Part shown: positions 62,672-64,000 of the stretch, one piece after another
How positions within the stretch are numbered: the stretch's first letter is position 1
How the letters are laid out: the number at the start of each line of letters is the position of its first letter
Source of the DNA: Wenyingzhuangia gilva
GTDB lineage: Bacteria; Bacteroidota; Bacteroidia; Flavobacteriales; Flavobacteriaceae
NCBI RefSeq assembly: GCF_030519655.1
Contig: NZ_JAUMIT010000004.1
Span: forward strand, 62,001-126,000
DNA: 64,000 bases
Direction: 5' to 3'
Translations under genes and position numbers: made by a program
The notes under the pieces: model-generated
What the model saw: the letters and a program-made list of their open reading frames with translations, nothing else
What the model was told of the DNA's origin: nothing
Databases searched by the model: none

Positions 62672-63083
62672 TGTTATATTTTTGTTTAAAGAAACGAAAT
62701 AATATTTATATGGTAATATATTTACTTTTAAATTCGGTCATTTTTGTTTGAGTTTTTTTAATACTGTGAGCAACTTCCAAGTTCCTAAATTTTCTTAGAA
62801 ATTTATTTTTTATCAAGCTAGTTTATTTCTCTCTAAGCAGTTACATTAATAATAGTTTGTTTTCATTTACTAGATTTCTTATAAGTTGAAAAATAATAAA
62901 ATCATAAACTTTTGAGGTGTTTTAAAGTTTAGCTTTTAAAACTTCAGGCATTAAATAGTATGCGCTTTTTAGTTAAAATATTGCCCATAGTAAAATATAA
63001 TGGTTCAGTATAAGCGTTCGTATCGGAAGGTAAGAGAGGTAAGGACTAATTTTAAGATACTACACAAATGCAAAACGATCAAA
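62672..63083. other. 412-nt intergenic gap with no convincing feature
   Basis: Very AT-rich. No ORF above background, no tRNA, no terminator or clear -7 box that I can defend. A slightly G+C-richer stretch near 63003-63045 stands out but matches nothing I recognise. It contains the promoter of the dehydrogenase gene somewhere near 62672-62760. Confidence 0.5.
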
Positions 63084-63563
63084 TTAGGTTTGACTAAAGG
63101 CTTTGTGTCCGTTAAAGTAATTTTTGGTATTGTTATGCACTTTTGCATGTGCTAACAATTCTTGTTTGCTAGCCCACCAATATTCAGAATGTTGTGCTTT
63201 TGGGAGTTCGATGTTTTTTTGCTTTAAGGTCACATGAAAAGCATTCACAATATAATGGGTACCAAAACCTTCAAGCTCTGCATAGTTGGTAGGGTATAGG
63301 TGCTCGTAAACCCCTACAAAAGTAGCTTCGTGTAATTGAATTTTAAACCCCAATTCGGCTTCAGATATGCGTTGAAAAGCCTCGGTAAAAGGTTCGTTTT
63401 TTCTAATCACACCTCCAGGAACAAACCAAGTGTGTTTTGCTGGACTATTCAAGCGGTACCCCAATAATATATTTCCCTCAATATCTTCAATAATTAAATC
63501 TATGGAAACCAAAGGCGTGTTTTTTACCACTTCGATGTATACTTCTTTAGGGAGCTTTTTCAT
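63084..63563 (-). CDS. gmm: GDP-mannose mannosyl hydrolase-type NUDIX enzyme
   Basis: 159 residues. PLVSIDLIIEDIEGNILLGYRLNSPAKHTWFVPGGVIRKNEPFTEAFQRISEAELGF matches GDP-mannose mannosyl hydrolase (NudD/Gmm), in which the NUDIX box is atypical (R-x4-ELG). It hydrolyses GDP-mannose or GDP-glucose to GDP and free sugar; in E. coli it belongs to colanic acid clusters. No polysaccharide genes are seen at this edge of the window, but they may lie outside. Confidence 0.85.
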   Translation of the reverse strand: MKKLPKEVYIEVVKNTPLVSIDLIIEDIEGNILLGYRLNSPAKHTWFVPGGVIRKNEPFTEAFQRISEAELGFKIQLHEATFVGVYEHLYPTNYAELEGFGTHYIVNAFHVTLKQKNIELPKAQHSEYWWASKQELLAHAKVHNNTKNYFNGHKAFSQT

Positions 63564-63686
63564 GTTTTTCTTGTAAAAATAGTTATAAAAGTCTAAATGT
63601 TAGTTCTGTTATAATTGCTCTTTCTAAAAGGTTAAATTTTTTGATGACGGTCTTTGCAGATCAATTTAACTTATTTATGTTGCGTT

Positions 63687-64000
63687 TTATTTTATAAATT
63701 CCAAAGCTTTAAGTGTTAATTCTTTTCTTAGTTTAGGAAATAATTCTTTGTTTGTGTTTTCATTAGGTTCAATATTAGTAGCGAAAAAGTAAGTGTTGTT
63801 TTTTGTTTCTACATAACCTACAAACCAACCATTGTAGTTTCCGTTTCTAATAGATAATCCAGTTTTTCCGTATAATTTATATTTTTTGTTGTCTTCAATA
63901 AAAGAGATTCTTTTTAGAATTTCTTCTGTCCTTTTAGAAATTTTTAATTCAGAATTCACCAGACGTTTTAAAAAATCTATTTGTTGAAATTGATTGATTT
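63687..64000 (-). CDS. Class D (OXA-type) beta-lactamase, 3' part (cut by window edge)
   Basis: Open frame running off the right edge; about 104 codons visible. QIDFLKRLVNSELKISKRTEEILKRI, then KLYGKTGLSIRNGNYNGWFVGYVE and TYFFATNI. The KTG triad, WFVGYVE and the final FATNI are class D beta-lactamase hallmarks. Length of visible part and position agree with the C-terminal 40%. The SxxK and SxV motifs lie outside. Chromosomal OXA-type enzymes are normal in Flavobacteriaceae. Confidence 0.85.
   Translation of the reverse strand, partial: INQFQQIDFLKRLVNSELKISKRTEEILKRISFIEDNKKYKLYGKTGLSIRNGNYNGWFVGYVETKNNTYFFATNIEPNENTNKELFPKLRKELTLKALEFIK

Noticed and set aside
62672-63083. Remnant gene, tRNA or attachment site in the 412-nt gap
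   Set aside because: No ORF, cloverleaf or repeat I can support; only a slight G+C rise near 63003-63045.

Overview
The window reads as chromosome of a low-G+C member of the Bacteroidota, most likely a marine, cold-adapted Flavobacteriaceae. The support is AT-rich DNA, several matches to the Bacteroidota -7 promoter box TAnnTTTG with no Shine-Dalgarno sequences, many SPII lipoproteins, a C-terminal type IX secretion tail, a TonB receptor with a carboxypeptidase-regulatory N-domain, and families largely confined to this phylum (DUF6048/DUF6452, DUF4494). A DUF3494 ice-binding lipoprotein points to cold or sea-ice habitats. I saw no tRNA, rRNA, CRISPR array, insertion sequence or prophage.

Layout. 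1-4.8 kb: start of a transglutaminase-like gene, a YihY membrane protein, a HExxH protease with a GH3-type adenylating enzyme, and a PfkB sugar kinase. 4.9-10.1 kb: a stress island with DUF1328 and two duplicated lipoproteins, an AraC-type regulator, the run dps / SRAP-like / ytxH / holin-like / small ORF, and an MscS channel. 10.1-18 kb: a TIGR02757 protein, two lipoproteins (DUF839/PhoX-like and di-haem peroxidase), and cydAB. 18.9-26.3 kb: a nine-gene minus-strand run from a TPR protein through ribH, mutL, two rhomboids and an EEP hydrolase. 26.4-35.9 kb: recF, a DUF721 gene, mutS2, ung, yciH, a 2OG oxygenase group and an RGG-tailed DEAD-box helicase. 35.9-49 kb: a TolB-like protein, a LysE exporter, a YbiT-type ABC-F ATPase, a cobalamin riboswitch in front of a surface lipoprotein, a NagB-like protein, and uvrB. 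49-57 kb: TonB receptor with beta-propeller phytase, two small orphan paralogues, an MsbA-like exporter, and a DoxX / Gpx / OhrR-like redox operon. 57-64 kb: ice-binding protein with AraC regulator, a DEAD-box helicase, an AstE-like hydrolase, a T9SS-exported glucose dehydrogenase, a Gmm NUDIX enzyme, and the 3' part of a class D beta-lactamase.

The most striking structure is a 25-bp element (GAGTTCA ... ATATGRGY) found upstream of DUF1328/lipoproteins, dps and mscS, and in weaker form upstream of the protease/GH3 pair. In all four cases exactly 23 nt separate it from a -7-like box. The AraC-type gene lies inside this group and diverges from one of the promoters. Together these suggest a locally encoded envelope and DNA-protection stress regulon that I do not recognise from the literature. 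Other leads are the riboswitch-controlled orphan lipoprotein, the OhrR-like/Gpx operon with a clear palindromic operator, a SRAP-family protein lacking its catalytic residues, and a MutL whose endonuclease motif is altered.
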